Shown here piece by piece: positions 1 to 8,950 of a DNA stretch of 64,000 nt; the first letter of the stretch is position 1; each line of letters begins with the position of its first letter. The position numbers and the translations under genes are program-made. The DNA comes from AWTP1-13 sp963820375 (GTDB lineage Bacteria > Pseudomonadota > Alphaproteobacteria > Rhizobiales > Hyphomicrobiaceae), in NCBI GenBank assembly GCA_963820375.1, contig CAWFZX010000016.1:329889-393888 (forward strand), read 5' to 3'. The notes beneath the pieces are model-generated. The model saw nothing but the letters and a program-made list of their open reading frames with translations, searched no databases and was not told where the DNA came from.

Positions 1-290
1 GCTGCGTCTTGGCGCGCTCCTCGTGCGCGAGCGCTACACTTGGCGCGCGGGCCTCACCTCGCAGCCGTTGGCACCAGCAAGGCGCAATCGTTGTCTCGGC
101 ATGTCAATCCATGGCTCAACGTTACTAAGAGTTCATTTCACGTCCCAGCTCTAGCTTTGCTAGCCTTGCTGTGTCGCCACCGATAGGCCGGCCGAAAAAT
201 TGATCGATTCGCTGCGTTGTTGCTGGAGTGGTCATATCGATCGTGCTACGGGAGCGGCGCTTTTCGCGCGCGTTTGGCTGCGCAAATCAC
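1..290. other. Non-coding or unresolved left edge upstream of fumC
   Basis: No open frame with recognisable protein similarity was found between the left edge and the fumC start. The stretch probably holds the fumC promoter, but no clear -35/-10 pair stands out. It could also carry the end of a gene lying outside the window. Confidence 0.4.
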
Positions 291-1706
291 ATGGCCACCA
301 TGCAGACCCGTCCTTCGCAGACCCGCGCCGAGACCGATAGCTTTGGCAGCATCGAGGTGCCGGTCGATCGCTACTGGGGTGCGCAGGCCCAGCGCAGCCT
401 GGGGAATTTCAAGATCGGCTGGGAGAAGCAGCCCAAGGCGATCGTCCGCGCTCTGGGTATTGTCAAGCGCGCCGCTGCCGAAACCAATATGGCGCTCGGT
501 CGGCTTGACGCAAAGCTCGGCAAGGCCATCGTCGCGGCGGCGCAGGAGGTTGTCGACGGCAAGCTCGACGAGCATTTTCCGCTGGTGATCTGGCAGACGG
601 GTTCCGGCACCCAGTCGAACATGAATGCCAACGAAGTGATCGCCAACCGGGCGATCGAGATGCTGGGGGGAGTAAAGGGCTCCAAGCAGCCCGTGCATCC
701 CAACGACCACGTCAACATGAGCCAGTCGTCGAACGACACCTATCCGACGGCCATGCACATCGCTTGTGCCGAAGAGACACAGCACCGACTACTGCCGGCG
801 CTGCGTCATCTGCAGGCGGCGCTCGACGCCAAAGCCAAGGCGTGGGCGCACATCATCAAGATTGGCCGCACGCATACGCAAGACGCCACGCCGCTGACGC
901 TCGGCCAGGAGTTTTCGGGCTACGCCGTCCAGGTGGCAAACAGCATTCGCCGGATCGAATCGACCTTGCCCGACCTGATGCAGCTGGCACAGGGCGGCAC
1001 GGCGGTGGGCACCGGCCTCAACGCACCCAGAGGTTTTGCCGAACAGGTGGCGGCGCGTATTGCCGACATCACCGGCTTGCCTTTCAGCACCGCGCCGAAC
1101 AAATTCGAAGCGCTGGCCGCGCACGATGCCATGGTGATGAGCCATGGCGCCATCAACGCCACCGCCGCGGCGCTGTTCAAGATCGCCAACGACATTCGTT
1201 TTCTCGGCAGCGGTCCGCGCTCCGGCCTGGGCGAACTGGCGCTGCCGGAAAACGAACCCGGCTCATCGATCATGCCGGGCAAGGTCAACCCGACGCAGTG
1301 CGAAGCCCTGACCCAGGTCTGCATCCAGGTGTTCGGCAATCACGCGGCGATTACCTTTGCGGGCAGCCAAGGCCATTTCGAGCTCAACGTTTTCAATCCT
1401 GTCATGGCCTACAATTTCTTGCAGTCGGCGCAGTTAATGGCCGATGCGGCAGTGAGCTTCACCGACAATTGCGTTGCCGGGATCGAGCCGCGCGAAGATA
1501 ACATCAAGGCTGCGCTCGAGCGCTCGCTGATGTTGGTAACGGCTCTGGCGCCCAAGATCGGTTATGACAATGCGGCCAAGATCGCCAAGGCGGCACACAG
1601 GAACGGGACGACGTTGAAGCAGGAGGCGGTCGGCGGGGGATATGTTTCGGCTGCGGAGTTCGACGCGATCGTCGACCCGAGCAAGATGATCGGACCGGAG
1701 GCGTGA
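291..1706 (+). CDS. fumC: Class II fumarate hydratase (fumarase C)
   Basis: Interconverts fumarate and L-malate in the TCA cycle as a cytosolic homotetramer without an iron-sulfur cluster. The 471-residue product has the expected family length. It shows the superfamily signature GSSIMPGKVNP, which carries the mobile active-site loop, plus the substrate-binding blocks GSGTQSNMNANEV, HPNDHVNMSQSSNDTYP and GRTHTQDATPLTLGQ. An open frame continues upstream to 228, but the extra 21 residues are not fumarase-like. I prefer the ATG at 291, with the ATG at 300 as an alternative; no strong ribosome binding site separates them. The stop overlaps the start of the next gene (TGATG), so the two are probably translated together. 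Confidence 0.96.
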   Translation: MATMQTRPSQTRAETDSFGSIEVPVDRYWGAQAQRSLGNFKIGWEKQPKAIVRALGIVKRAAAETNMALGRLDAKLGKAIVAAAQEVVDGKLDEHFPLVIWQTGSGTQSNMNANEVIANRAIEMLGGVKGSKQPVHPNDHVNMSQSSNDTYPTAMHIACAEETQHRLLPALRHLQAALDAKAKAWAHIIKIGRTHTQDATPLTLGQEFSGYAVQVANSIRRIESTLPDLMQLAQGGTAVGTGLNAPRGFAEQVAARIADITGLPFSTAPNKFEALAAHDAMVMSHGAINATAAALFKIANDIRFLGSGPRSGLGELALPENEPGSSIMPGKVNPTQCEALTQVCIQVFGNHAAITFAGSQGHFELNVFNPVMAYNFLQSAQLMADAAVSFTDNCVAGIEPREDNIKAALERSLMLVTALAPKIGYDNAAKIAKAAHRNGTTLKQEAVGGGYVSAAEFDAIVDPSKMIGPEA

Positions 1707-1903
1707 TGGGCACCGTCGTCAACTTGAACCGCTACCGCAAGGAGAAGCAGCGCGCGGCGCGAGAACGGCGAGCCAATGAGAAGCGCGTGCTTTTCGGCCT
1801 GCCCAAGGTGGAGCGAACCAAGAATGCCGCGCAGCGCACCTTGGACAAGCGACGCCTCGATGGCATACGACGTGAAGAAATGTCGCCCGAACGTGAGGAT
1901 TGA
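1706..1903 (+). CDS. DUF4169 family protein
   Basis: A 65-residue, very basic and Lys/Arg-rich protein beginning MGTVVNLNRYRKEK, matching the small alphaproteobacterial DUF4169 family. Its biochemical role is unknown. The ATG at 1706 overlaps the fumC TGA by one base, which fits translational coupling. The order fumC, DUF4169, ribbon-helix-helix is one I know from other alphaproteobacteria. The GTG at 1703 is in frame but would only add one residue. Confidence 0.85.
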   Translation: MGTVVNLNRYRKEKQRAARERRANEKRVLFGLPKVERTKNAAQRTLDKRRLDGIRREEMSPERED

Positions 1904-1981
1904 CCTGCCTGGGTAGTCCCGAGGGACCGCACACGGGCGCCACCTCCCACTTCGGGTGCCGCACGATTGTCGGGTGGCGCC

Positions 1982-2209
1982 ATGAGCCGGCCTGTGAAGC
2001 GCTCCTTCAAGATTGACGGCCACCCCACCTCGATTTCCCTGGAACAAGCCTTTTGGGACGCCCTGAAGGACGTGGCAGCGAGCGAACAGCAGCCGATCAG
2101 CCGTCTCATCAGCCGCATCGATGCGACGCGCGGCGGCAGCGGTCTTTCCAGCGCGGTGCGGGTCTGGCTGCTGGCACACTACCGTGCCCGCGGTTGCCGC
2201 GGCGGCTAG
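1982..2209 (+). CDS. Ribbon-helix-helix domain protein
   Basis: A 75-residue protein beginning MSRPVKRSFKIDGHPTSISL. A short beta strand is followed by two helices (FWDALKDVAASE and ISRLISRID), typical of the RHH_4 family of predicted small DNA-binding dimers found near fumC. It is probably a transcriptional regulator, but its target is unknown. The ATG at 1982 was chosen over an upstream in-frame TTG at 1967 because it matches where the family begins. Its TAG stop lies inside a CTAG shared with the stop of the convergent AsmA gene. Confidence 0.8.
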   Translation: MSRPVKRSFKIDGHPTSISLEQAFWDALKDVAASEQQPISRLISRIDATRGGSGLSSAVRVWLLAHYRARGCRGG

Positions 2210-5200
2210 CCGGGCGTTGCCGGCCGGGCCGGCATCGGCAGGGGAGGCGGCGGCGGGGTCGTTTCCTGCCGCAAGCGCTCCGCCTCGCTGCGGCGGCGCG
2301 CTTCATCGAGCTGGCGCAAGTGCTCGAGCTGTTCGACATCGTGTTCCATTTTGCGCACCGCCAGCTCCCGCTCCAGGGCTTCGGTGTTGACGATCGGCTC
2401 GACCTTATCGAGGCTCGCTACCGGGCCGCGGTAGCTGACCAGCACGGCCGGCAGTGCCGCCTTGTTGCCGAGCGCTGTGTCTCGGCCCGGCGCTTGTTCC
2501 AGACGCCATTCGGACTCGAACATAAATGTCAAAAGGTTGAGCGCCGCGCTCCCCGTGGCGCGTTCGTTGCCGCTGTCGACGACAATGGGTTTGGAATGCA
2601 ACTGACCGTCGGCGATCTCCAGGGCAACCTCTTCGGGCAGCGCCAGCCGCCCGGCGACGAGCCCTTGGCGCAACGCCTCCTTGAGAACGCTGCGCAACCT
2701 CTCGGGATCACTTTTCAGAACCTGCTCCGTGGCGAGGCTGATGGCGCCCGGCCACAGGCCGGCAAGCTTGCCGTCCACTTGGGCCCGACCTTGCCCTTGC
2801 AGCGCGGACAGGAGATTGCGCGGATTGGCACCGCGGCCGGCAAAGGATAGTTCGGCCTTGATGCGGCCGCCCGTTCCAGCCTTCGCCCCGGAGGCAAGGC
2901 CCGCCAAGGCTTCGAGCCTGCCGTCGGCGAGAGTGAAACTGCCGTTGAGTTCGGCGCCGCCGCTGACGCTGTCGAGCCTGAAGGCGATGCGGCCGCGGCC
3001 ACCCAGCGCTGCGCCTTCGATCGCATCGACCTTGATCTTGCCGCCGTTGAGGCCGACGTCGACCCTGGCGTCCTTGAGCCCGACGCCGTCGGTCAACGCC
3101 AAGCGCCCGACGGCAAGGACCACGTGGCCGTCGATGCCGGCCAGCGCGCCGAGGTCAAAGGGTTCGTCGGGCCAAGGACTTTGCCGGCCAGCCAGGGCGG
3201 CCTCTGCGGCACCGGTGATCGCTGCAAGACGCTGGTCGAGCAAGGGTGCGAGCATCGACCGCACGCTGATCTCGCCGAGATCGAGCCGGGCATCGACCTG
3301 GCGGCGCTCTCCTGCTCGGCTGAGTGCAATCGCGCCGCGAACTTGCGTTCCGGCGACGTTGAGCAGCAAGCGCTCGAGCATCACGGCTTTGGCGTCGGCC
3401 GTGAGCTTGAGGCTGCCTTCGAGCGGGATACCGGTGAGGCGCAGCGGCGGTGCCAGGCCGGCCAACATGGCCAGCCGCTCCGCATCGGCGGCCTTGAGGC
3501 GAAGATCCCCGGCAATGCTGTTGGCCTGTTCGCCGACGGTCAGCAGGCCGTGAAAGTCGACGGCCAGATCGCCGGCAGCGAGCGTCAGCACCGAGGAAAG
3601 GCCTTCTGCCGGCACGCCTTTGGCCTTGATCAGCAGCTGCCCTGGCGCCGTCTTATCCGCGCCCAGCTCGGCGTTGTCGGACAACAACGCCGTGAGCTTG
3701 CGGGCATCCGGGGCATCGATGGTAGCCACGACCTCGGCCGCTCCCGAGCGCCAGCCAGCGGTCGCGCCGTCGAGCCGCCCGCTGAATTTGAGGTTCGTGC
3801 CATTGACCTCGCCAGCAAGCGTCAGGTCCCGCGAGCTGGCCGCGCGTGCGCCGAACGTCAACGCGCCGGCCAGTCGCAGCGGTGCTGCTGCTCGAACCAG
3901 ACGATCGTCGGGACGCAGCCCCTCCGGCACGCCGAGCAGCAGCGCGAGGTCGCTCAGCTCTGCGGCCGTCGCGGCCGCGACGACACCCGACAGACTGCCC
4001 TTGGGGCGCGTCGCCACATTTTCCAATGCGCCCTTGAGATCGAGCAGAACGCCGCGCTCGCCGGCAAGCCGAAGCTGAGGCAATTCGAGGTTGCCCGACT
4101 TCATCCTCAGCTGCAGCGCGACATCGCGATAAATCTGCGTTGCGGTAATGAGGCGACCGGCTTCGAGGCTCAGTCGGAAGTCCGGCTGTTGACTGTCGGT
4201 GCGCTTGGCTGCCGTGGCGGCAGCGCTCGAGGCATCCGACCAAGGCCCTTGGAGTAGCGCGTGCAAGGCGTCGGCGATATTGACTTGGGCGGGCGCAAAA
4301 GGCCGCACATCGATTTGCGGCGCTTCCAGTCGCAGCGACAGGTCCGGCCGGCCCTGCCAGCGCCAGTCTGCTTCCCCCGCCACCGGCGTTCCCAAGACGT
4401 CGCCGACGATATTGCGGGCAACCGCCCGGCCGGTGGCAACGGCGAGCTGGGCGTAGAGGCCAAAGGCGCCGTCGCCCTTGCCGTCGGTGGGCGTGGGCGG
4501 CCTGGCGGTCACCCAACCGACCGCCCGCAGCAAGCTGGCGCCGCGTACGTTGACGCTGCCGTTGAACTGGGGGGCGTCGGTCGGGCCCGTCACCGTCCCT
4601 TGCAGTTCGGCGCGGCTGCCGCCGGGCATGCCGACCCGCAACTGCTCGATCTCGAGCCTATCCCTCTCGCGTGCGACGGCGAGGCGGACACCGCTGATCG
4701 CCTCGCCGCCGAGGTTGGCCTGGTCGACAGACAGGGCGAGGCGCGAGCGGCCGTGGGCCGGCAGGATGTCGCGCACCCGCAGCGTCAATGGAATGATGCT
4801 TTCGCTCGGCCGCGTGCCTTCCCCGGCGCCGGCAAGCCGATCGAGGTCGAGCCAACGCGAGGCAAGGTCCACCTCAAGCTTGAGGCCGTCCTGCCAGCTT
4901 GCCTTGGCCTCGCCAACGACGAGTTGGGGTCGGCCGGCCTGTTCGAACGACAGCGCCAGGTCGCTGAGGCTACCGCCGGCAAAATCGGCTTTGAGCTGGG
5001 CCTTGAGATCGAGCGCCAGCGATTGAGAGCTGTCGTCCTCCTGCGCGCCGGTGGCCGGCTGACGCCGCGCCTGCGCCCGTGGCAGGCCCGCCAGCGGCAG
5101 CCGGGCGGTGAGCTCGCCGTCGAGCTTCGGTTCGGCCATCAGGTCCAACAGGCGGGCATCGATCAGGTAGCTGGCGCCGGTCTCCAACAGGCGAACGGAC

Positions 5201-5844
5201 GCGCGGAAGCGGACCCCCGCTTCCGCGTCGGGCTTGGCCGTGGCTACTCGGATTTCGCGTTCCTCGCCGCCTTTACCGAGGCTGCCGCGAAAGCGATAGG
5301 GTCCATCGACGGCTGGAGCCGACAACTCCCCGTCGATGCCTTCGAGCCGCAGGCGCTCGGCCCCGCCTGGGCCGTGCACGGCCAACACCCCATCGGTGAT
5401 CTTCAGCGAGGTCAGGGCGATGTTGGCAGGAAGATAGGCGGCGTTGGCGAAGACCTGCCCGAAGCTTTGCCAGTTCCAGCTTCCCCGATCATCGCGTGCC
5501 AGCCTTAGCACCGGTCGGCGGAATTCGATTTCATTGGCCTCGATGATGCCGCGGAACAGCGGCGCGATCGACAGCTTGAAGGCCAAACTTTCGACGCGGA
5601 AGAAGGGCTCGCGCAAATCGCTCGAGGCATCGGCAATCCGCACCCTCTCCAGGCGAAAGGACGGCGTCGGCAGCAAATGCAAGTTGATGGTGCCGCCGAC
5701 ACGAACGTCGCGAGCGAGAAACCGCGTCGCCTCGTCTTCGAACACGCCGCGATAGGAATTCCAATCGACGAAATAGGGGATCGCAAATAGCGAGCCGATG
5801 ATGGTGATCAAGAACACCGCCAGGCCGACAAAAAAATTGCTCAT
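2206..5844 (-). CDS. AsmA family envelope protein
   Basis: A 1212-residue protein with one N-terminal membrane segment (residues about 4-24, FFVGLAVFLITIIGSLFAIP) followed by PYFVDWNSYRGVFEDEA, the standard opening of alphaproteobacterial AsmA proteins. A long beta-rich periplasmic body follows, and the C-terminal AsmA_2-like part ends in a charged helix and a proline-rich tail. AsmA-like proteins are thought to form grooved bridges carrying phospholipids between inner and outer membranes. The ATG at 5844 was chosen because AGGGG lies about 8 bases upstream; a longer frame to 5904 adds non-conserved residues. The gene is convergent with the ribbon-helix-helix gene, sharing the palindrome CTAG as both stop codons. 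Confidence 0.88.
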   Translation of the reverse strand: MSNFFVGLAVFLITIIGSLFAIPYFVDWNSYRGVFEDEATRFLARDVRVGGTINLHLLPTPSFRLERVRIADASSDLREPFFRVESLAFKLSIAPLFRGIIEANEIEFRRPVLRLARDDRGSWNWQSFGQVFANAAYLPANIALTSLKITDGVLAVHGPGGAERLRLEGIDGELSAPAVDGPYRFRGSLGKGGEEREIRVATAKPDAEAGVRFRASVRLLETGASYLIDARLLDLMAEPKLDGELTARLPLAGLPRAQARRQPATGAQEDDSSQSLALDLKAQLKADFAGGSLSDLALSFEQAGRPQLVVGEAKASWQDGLKLEVDLASRWLDLDRLAGAGEGTRPSESIIPLTLRVRDILPAHGRSRLALSVDQANLGGEAISGVRLAVARERDRLEIEQLRVGMPGGSRAELQGTVTGPTDAPQFNGSVNVRGASLLRAVGWVTARPPTPTDGKGDGAFGLYAQLAVATGRAVARNIVGDVLGTPVAGEADWRWQGRPDLSLRLEAPQIDVRPFAPAQVNIADALHALLQGPWSDASSAAATAAKRTDSQQPDFRLSLEAGRLITATQIYRDVALQLRMKSGNLELPQLRLAGERGVLLDLKGALENVATRPKGSLSGVVAAATAAELSDLALLLGVPEGLRPDDRLVRAAAPLRLAGALTFGARAASSRDLTLAGEVNGTNLKFSGRLDGATAGWRSGAAEVVATIDAPDARKLTALLSDNAELGADKTAPGQLLIKAKGVPAEGLSSVLTLAAGDLAVDFHGLLTVGEQANSIAGDLRLKAADAERLAMLAGLAPPLRLTGIPLEGSLKLTADAKAVMLERLLLNVAGTQVRGAIALSRAGERRQVDARLDLGEISVRSMLAPLLDQRLAAITGAAEAALAGRQSPWPDEPFDLGALAGIDGHVVLAVGRLALTDGVGLKDARVDVGLNGGKIKVDAIEGAALGGRGRIAFRLDSVSGGAELNGSFTLADGRLEALAGLASGAKAGTGGRIKAELSFAGRGANPRNLLSALQGQGRAQVDGKLAGLWPGAISLATEQVLKSDPERLRSVLKEALRQGLVAGRLALPEEVALEIADGQLHSKPIVVDSGNERATGSAALNLLTFMFESEWRLEQAPGRDTALGNKAALPAVLVSYRGPVASLDKVEPIVNTEALERELAVRKMEHDVEQLEHLRQLDEARRRSEAERLRQETTPPPPPLPMPARPATPG

Positions 5845-6092
5845 GGGCCACCCCTGGCCCTGGTCTCGTCGACATGCCGACGGGCCGCTCGGACGACGTG
5901 CCACCGACGCCGTGCCAGCCTGCCGCCATTGCGCGTCTGTTCGCCGCTTCGCCTACGCATCGCCGACGGATTTGCCCGCTCGCATTTCACGCATTTATTT
6001 TCTTGCAACTATACACGGGATGACCGCCAAATTGGACCGTGAATTTGGTGCCATGGCGACGGGGATCGCCTGGGGCGCAGGTTGACGGGCGG

Positions 6093-6120
6093 TTTGCTCG
6101 CGCCGGAGCAGTGCTATAGT
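6093..6120 (+). promoter_or_regulatory. Possible promoter of the UvrD-type helicase
   Basis: A TATAGT at 6115-6120 resembles a -10 box and is preceded at 16 bases by TTTGCT (6093-6098), a weak -35 match. Transcription would begin at about 6127, two bases before the ATG at 6129, giving an essentially leaderless message. The placement is inferred from sequence only. Confidence 0.28.
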
Positions 6121-6128
6121 CAACTTCT

Positions 6129-8501
6129 ATGCCTGCGAATCGCAAATTGACCACAAATTCTGCCGACGAGACGCCAGCGGCAAGCTCACAAAGCTCCGTC
6201 TCCGCTCGCGCTTTGGGCCGATTGAGCGCCCCGTATATGGCCGAGCTCAATCCCCAGCAGCGTGCCGCCGTCGAGGCCGTCGATGGGCCGGTGCTGGTCC
6301 TGGCTGGCGCCGGCACCGGCAAGACGCGCGTGCTGACAACGCGCATTGCCCACATCCTGTGCACGGGCCGGGCGCGGGGCTGGCAAATCCTCGCCGTGAC
6401 CTTCACCAACAAGGCCGCCCACGAAATGAAGCACCGAATCGGCGGCTTGGTCGGTGGTGCGGTCGAGGGCATGCCGTGGCTCGGCACATTCCATGCCATT
6501 GGCGTCAAGATCCTGCGCCGCCATGCCGAGCTGGTCGGGTTGAAATCGGGTTTCACGATCCTCGATACCGACGATCAGCTTCGGCTCATGAAGCAGGTGA
6601 TCGAAAGCGCCGGGCTCGACAAGGATCGCTGGCCCGCGCGCCAGCTGGCCGGCCTGATCGACAGCTGGAAGAATCGTGGCCTGACGCCAGCCAAGGTTCC
6701 GCGCGGCGAGGCCTTTGCCTTTGCGGAGGGCAAAGGCGCCGAACTCTATGGCGCCTATCAGAAGCGGCTGAAGGAGCTGAATGCCGCCGATTTCGGCGAT
6801 CTTCTCCTCGAGGTCCTGCGGCTGTTGCTTGATCATCCGGATCTGCTGGCGGACTACCAACGGCGCTTTCGCTACATTCTGGTCGATGAATATCAGGATA
6901 CCAATGTCGCGCAGTATCTTTGGCTGCGGCTGCTGGCCGGCGCGGGTGCTCCGAACATCTGCTGCGTTGGCGATGATGACCAGTCGATCTACGGCTGGCG
7001 CGGCGCCGAGGTCGACAACATTCTGCGCTTCGAGCAGGACTTCCCGGGCGCCCAGGTCATTCGGCTGGAGCGCAACTATCGCTCCAAGGGCCACATCCTG
7101 GCGGCCGCCGCGCATCTCATTGCCCACAACAAGGCCCGGCTCGGCAAGACGCTGTTTACCGATGACGACATGGGTTGTGCGGTCGGCCTGACGGGGGTCT
7201 GGGACGACGAAGAAGAAGCACGCACCATCGGCGAGGAGATCGAGGCGCAGCGCCGGGCAGGCAGGCCGCTGGACGAGATTGCCATCCTGGTGCGCGCCTC
7301 GTTTCAGATGCGCGCCTTCGAAGATCGCTTCGTGACGCTCGGGCTTGCCTATCGGGTGATCGGGGGCCCGCGTTTCTACGAGCGCCAGGAAATCAGGGAT
7401 GCCATTGCCTACCTCGAGGTTACGCTCAATCCCGCCAACGATCTGAAATTCGAGCGCATTATCAATGTGCCCAAGCGCGGCCTCGGTGACAGTTCGGTGC
7501 GCCGGGTGGTGGAGTTGGCGCGCGCGCGCGCAACATCGCTCTATCAAGCCGCGCGCGAAATCGTCGAGACCGAGGAGTTGGCCGGCAAAACCCGCAAGTC
7601 GCTTGCCGACCTCGTCGGCATGTTCGAGCGCTGGCGCGGCCAGGTCGGCAGCATGAAGCACACCGAGCTGGCGGAGTTGATCCTGGACGAGTCGGGCTAC
7701 ACGCAGATGTGGCAGCAAGATCGCAGTCCGCAAGCTCACGCGCGGCTGGAGAACCTCAAAGAGCTCGTGCGCTTCATGCACGAGTTCGAAACGCTGCAAG
7801 GTTTCCTCGAGCATGTCTCCCTGGTTATGGATGCCGACGGCGCAGAGGCCAAAGACCGGGTGTCCTTGATGACGCTGCACGCGGCAAAGGGGCTCGAGTT
7901 CGACGTCGTGTTCTTGCCGGGCTGGGAGGAGGGCCTCTTCCCGCACCAACGCAGCCTCGACGAGAACGGCAACGCCGGCCTCGAGGAGGAACGGCGGCTG
8001 GCCTATGTCGGTCTGACCCGCGCCAAGCGGCAGGCCAAGATCAGCTTTGCGCAGAACCGGCGCAATCGCGGGCTTTGGCAGGCGGCGGCGCCCTCCCGCT
8101 TTGTCGATGAGCTGCCCGAGGCCCATGTCGAGGTGAGCCAGTCGAACAGCCCTTACGGTGGGGCTGTCGGCGGCGCCGGCCGTTTCAATCCGTATGGTCA
8201 CAGCCGGTTCGATGAGCCGGCGGCCGGTTTCCAGAGCGGTTATGCCACACCGGGATGGCAGCGCGCCAAGGAGCAGTGGGCGCGCGAGGACCGCAGCAAG
8301 AAGCGCACGCCCCTCACGCTGGAAGGCGAGCTGGTCGCCGCGTCCACGGGGCATGCCGGCTATGCGCCGGGGGAGCGCATTTTCCACCAGAAGTTTGGCT
8401 ATGGGCGCGTTGCCGAAGTCGACGGCAACAAGCTCACCATCGACTTCGAAAAGGCCGGGCGCAAGCGGGTGGTGGACAGTTTTGTCGAGCGCGCCCAGTA
8501 G
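6129..8501 (+). CDS. uvrD: UvrD/PcrA-type ATP-dependent DNA helicase
   Basis: A superfamily 1 3'-5' helicase of 790 residues, acting in nucleotide excision and mismatch repair and in clearing replication blocks. Motifs appear in order: Q motif LNPQQRAAVEA, Walker A AGAGTGKT, TFTNKAAHEMK (Ia), DEYQDTN (II), DDDQSIYGWRGAE (III), ERNYRS (IV), TLHAAKGLEFDVVFLPG (V) and RLAYVGLTRAKR (VI). The C-terminal 40 residues (FHQKFGYGRVAEVDGNKLTI) match the PcrA/UvrD Tudor-like RNA polymerase contact domain. The ATG at 6129 gives a 36-residue polar leader before PYMAELNPQQ; the ATG at 6237 is a plausible alternative. A long open frame on the opposite strand is a high-GC artefact. Confidence 0.95.
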   Translation: MPANRKLTTNSADETPAASSQSSVSARALGRLSAPYMAELNPQQRAAVEAVDGPVLVLAGAGTGKTRVLTTRIAHILCTGRARGWQILAVTFTNKAAHEMKHRIGGLVGGAVEGMPWLGTFHAIGVKILRRHAELVGLKSGFTILDTDDQLRLMKQVIESAGLDKDRWPARQLAGLIDSWKNRGLTPAKVPRGEAFAFAEGKGAELYGAYQKRLKELNAADFGDLLLEVLRLLLDHPDLLADYQRRFRYILVDEYQDTNVAQYLWLRLLAGAGAPNICCVGDDDQSIYGWRGAEVDNILRFEQDFPGAQVIRLERNYRSKGHILAAAAHLIAHNKARLGKTLFTDDDMGCAVGLTGVWDDEEEARTIGEEIEAQRRAGRPLDEIAILVRASFQMRAFEDRFVTLGLAYRVIGGPRFYERQEIRDAIAYLEVTLNPANDLKFERIINVPKRGLGDSSVRRVVELARARATSLYQAAREIVETEELAGKTRKSLADLVGMFERWRGQVGSMKHTELAELILDESGYTQMWQQDRSPQAHARLENLKELVRFMHEFETLQGFLEHVSLVMDADGAEAKDRVSLMTLHAAKGLEFDVVFLPGWEEGLFPHQRSLDENGNAGLEEERRLAYVGLTRAKRQAKISFAQNRRNRGLWQAAAPSRFVDELPEAHVEVSQSNSPYGGAVGGAGRFNPYGHSRFDEPAAGFQSGYATPGWQRAKEQWAREDRSKKRTPLTLEGELVAASTGHAGYAPGERIFHQKFGYGRVAEVDGNKLTIDFEKAGRKRVVDSFVERAQ

Positions 8502-8950
8502 CGCGAGGCAGACGTCGGCCGTTCGCAAAAAAAAGCGCAGCGAACACGCGCGCGGGATCGTTGGCTGGCCATGCAACCGCCGGCGGGCCCGCAGCAGGGC
8601 ACGCCCGTTCCCGGGCAGACCTGGCGCCGGGCGGGCCAACGGGGGGCGGTCGCGCCGGGTGCCGCCCCGCCCTGGTGGGATGGGGGCCAAAATCGCACCC
8701 GATCTTTGCTGTGGAAAAGACGCTTCTGTTGCGGTCGCGCTGACGCCGGCAATCGTCGGCCTGCGGTGTGCGATTTGCGTCACAGCCTGGTCCCAAACAC
8801 CCGCTACTCTCGACAATCGCCACCGGCCGGTTCTAGAACCAACACACTAATTCCGAAGTGCTATTTGCTTTTTCGAACGGGCCTCAGGGGCGTTTTTTGC
8901 GCTTTCGTGCTGGAGGCGAGGCAGTCTTTTAAGCCTGGCGGGGGAAAGAC
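8502..8950. other. Intergenic region between helicase and DUF3754 genes
   Basis: I see no convincing gene here. An imperfect structure is possible at 8521-8545 (GTTCGC and GCGAAC around an A-rich loop), but it lacks a following U-tract and is not a standard terminator. The right end carries the GGGGGAAAG ribosome binding site of the next gene. Confidence 0.5.

Noticed and set aside
4261..5508. Open frame of 415 codons antisense to the AsmA gene
   Set aside because: Arises from GC-rich codon structure of the AsmA gene; no family features.
8521..8545. Inverted repeat GTTCGC/GCGAAC after the helicase gene as a terminator
   Set aside because: The A-run is in the loop, not after the stem; no U-tract follows.
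6186..8816. Open frame of 876 codons antisense to the helicase gene
   Set aside because: It mirrors a well-conserved helicase gene, has no domain of its own, and is a typical high-GC antisense artefact.
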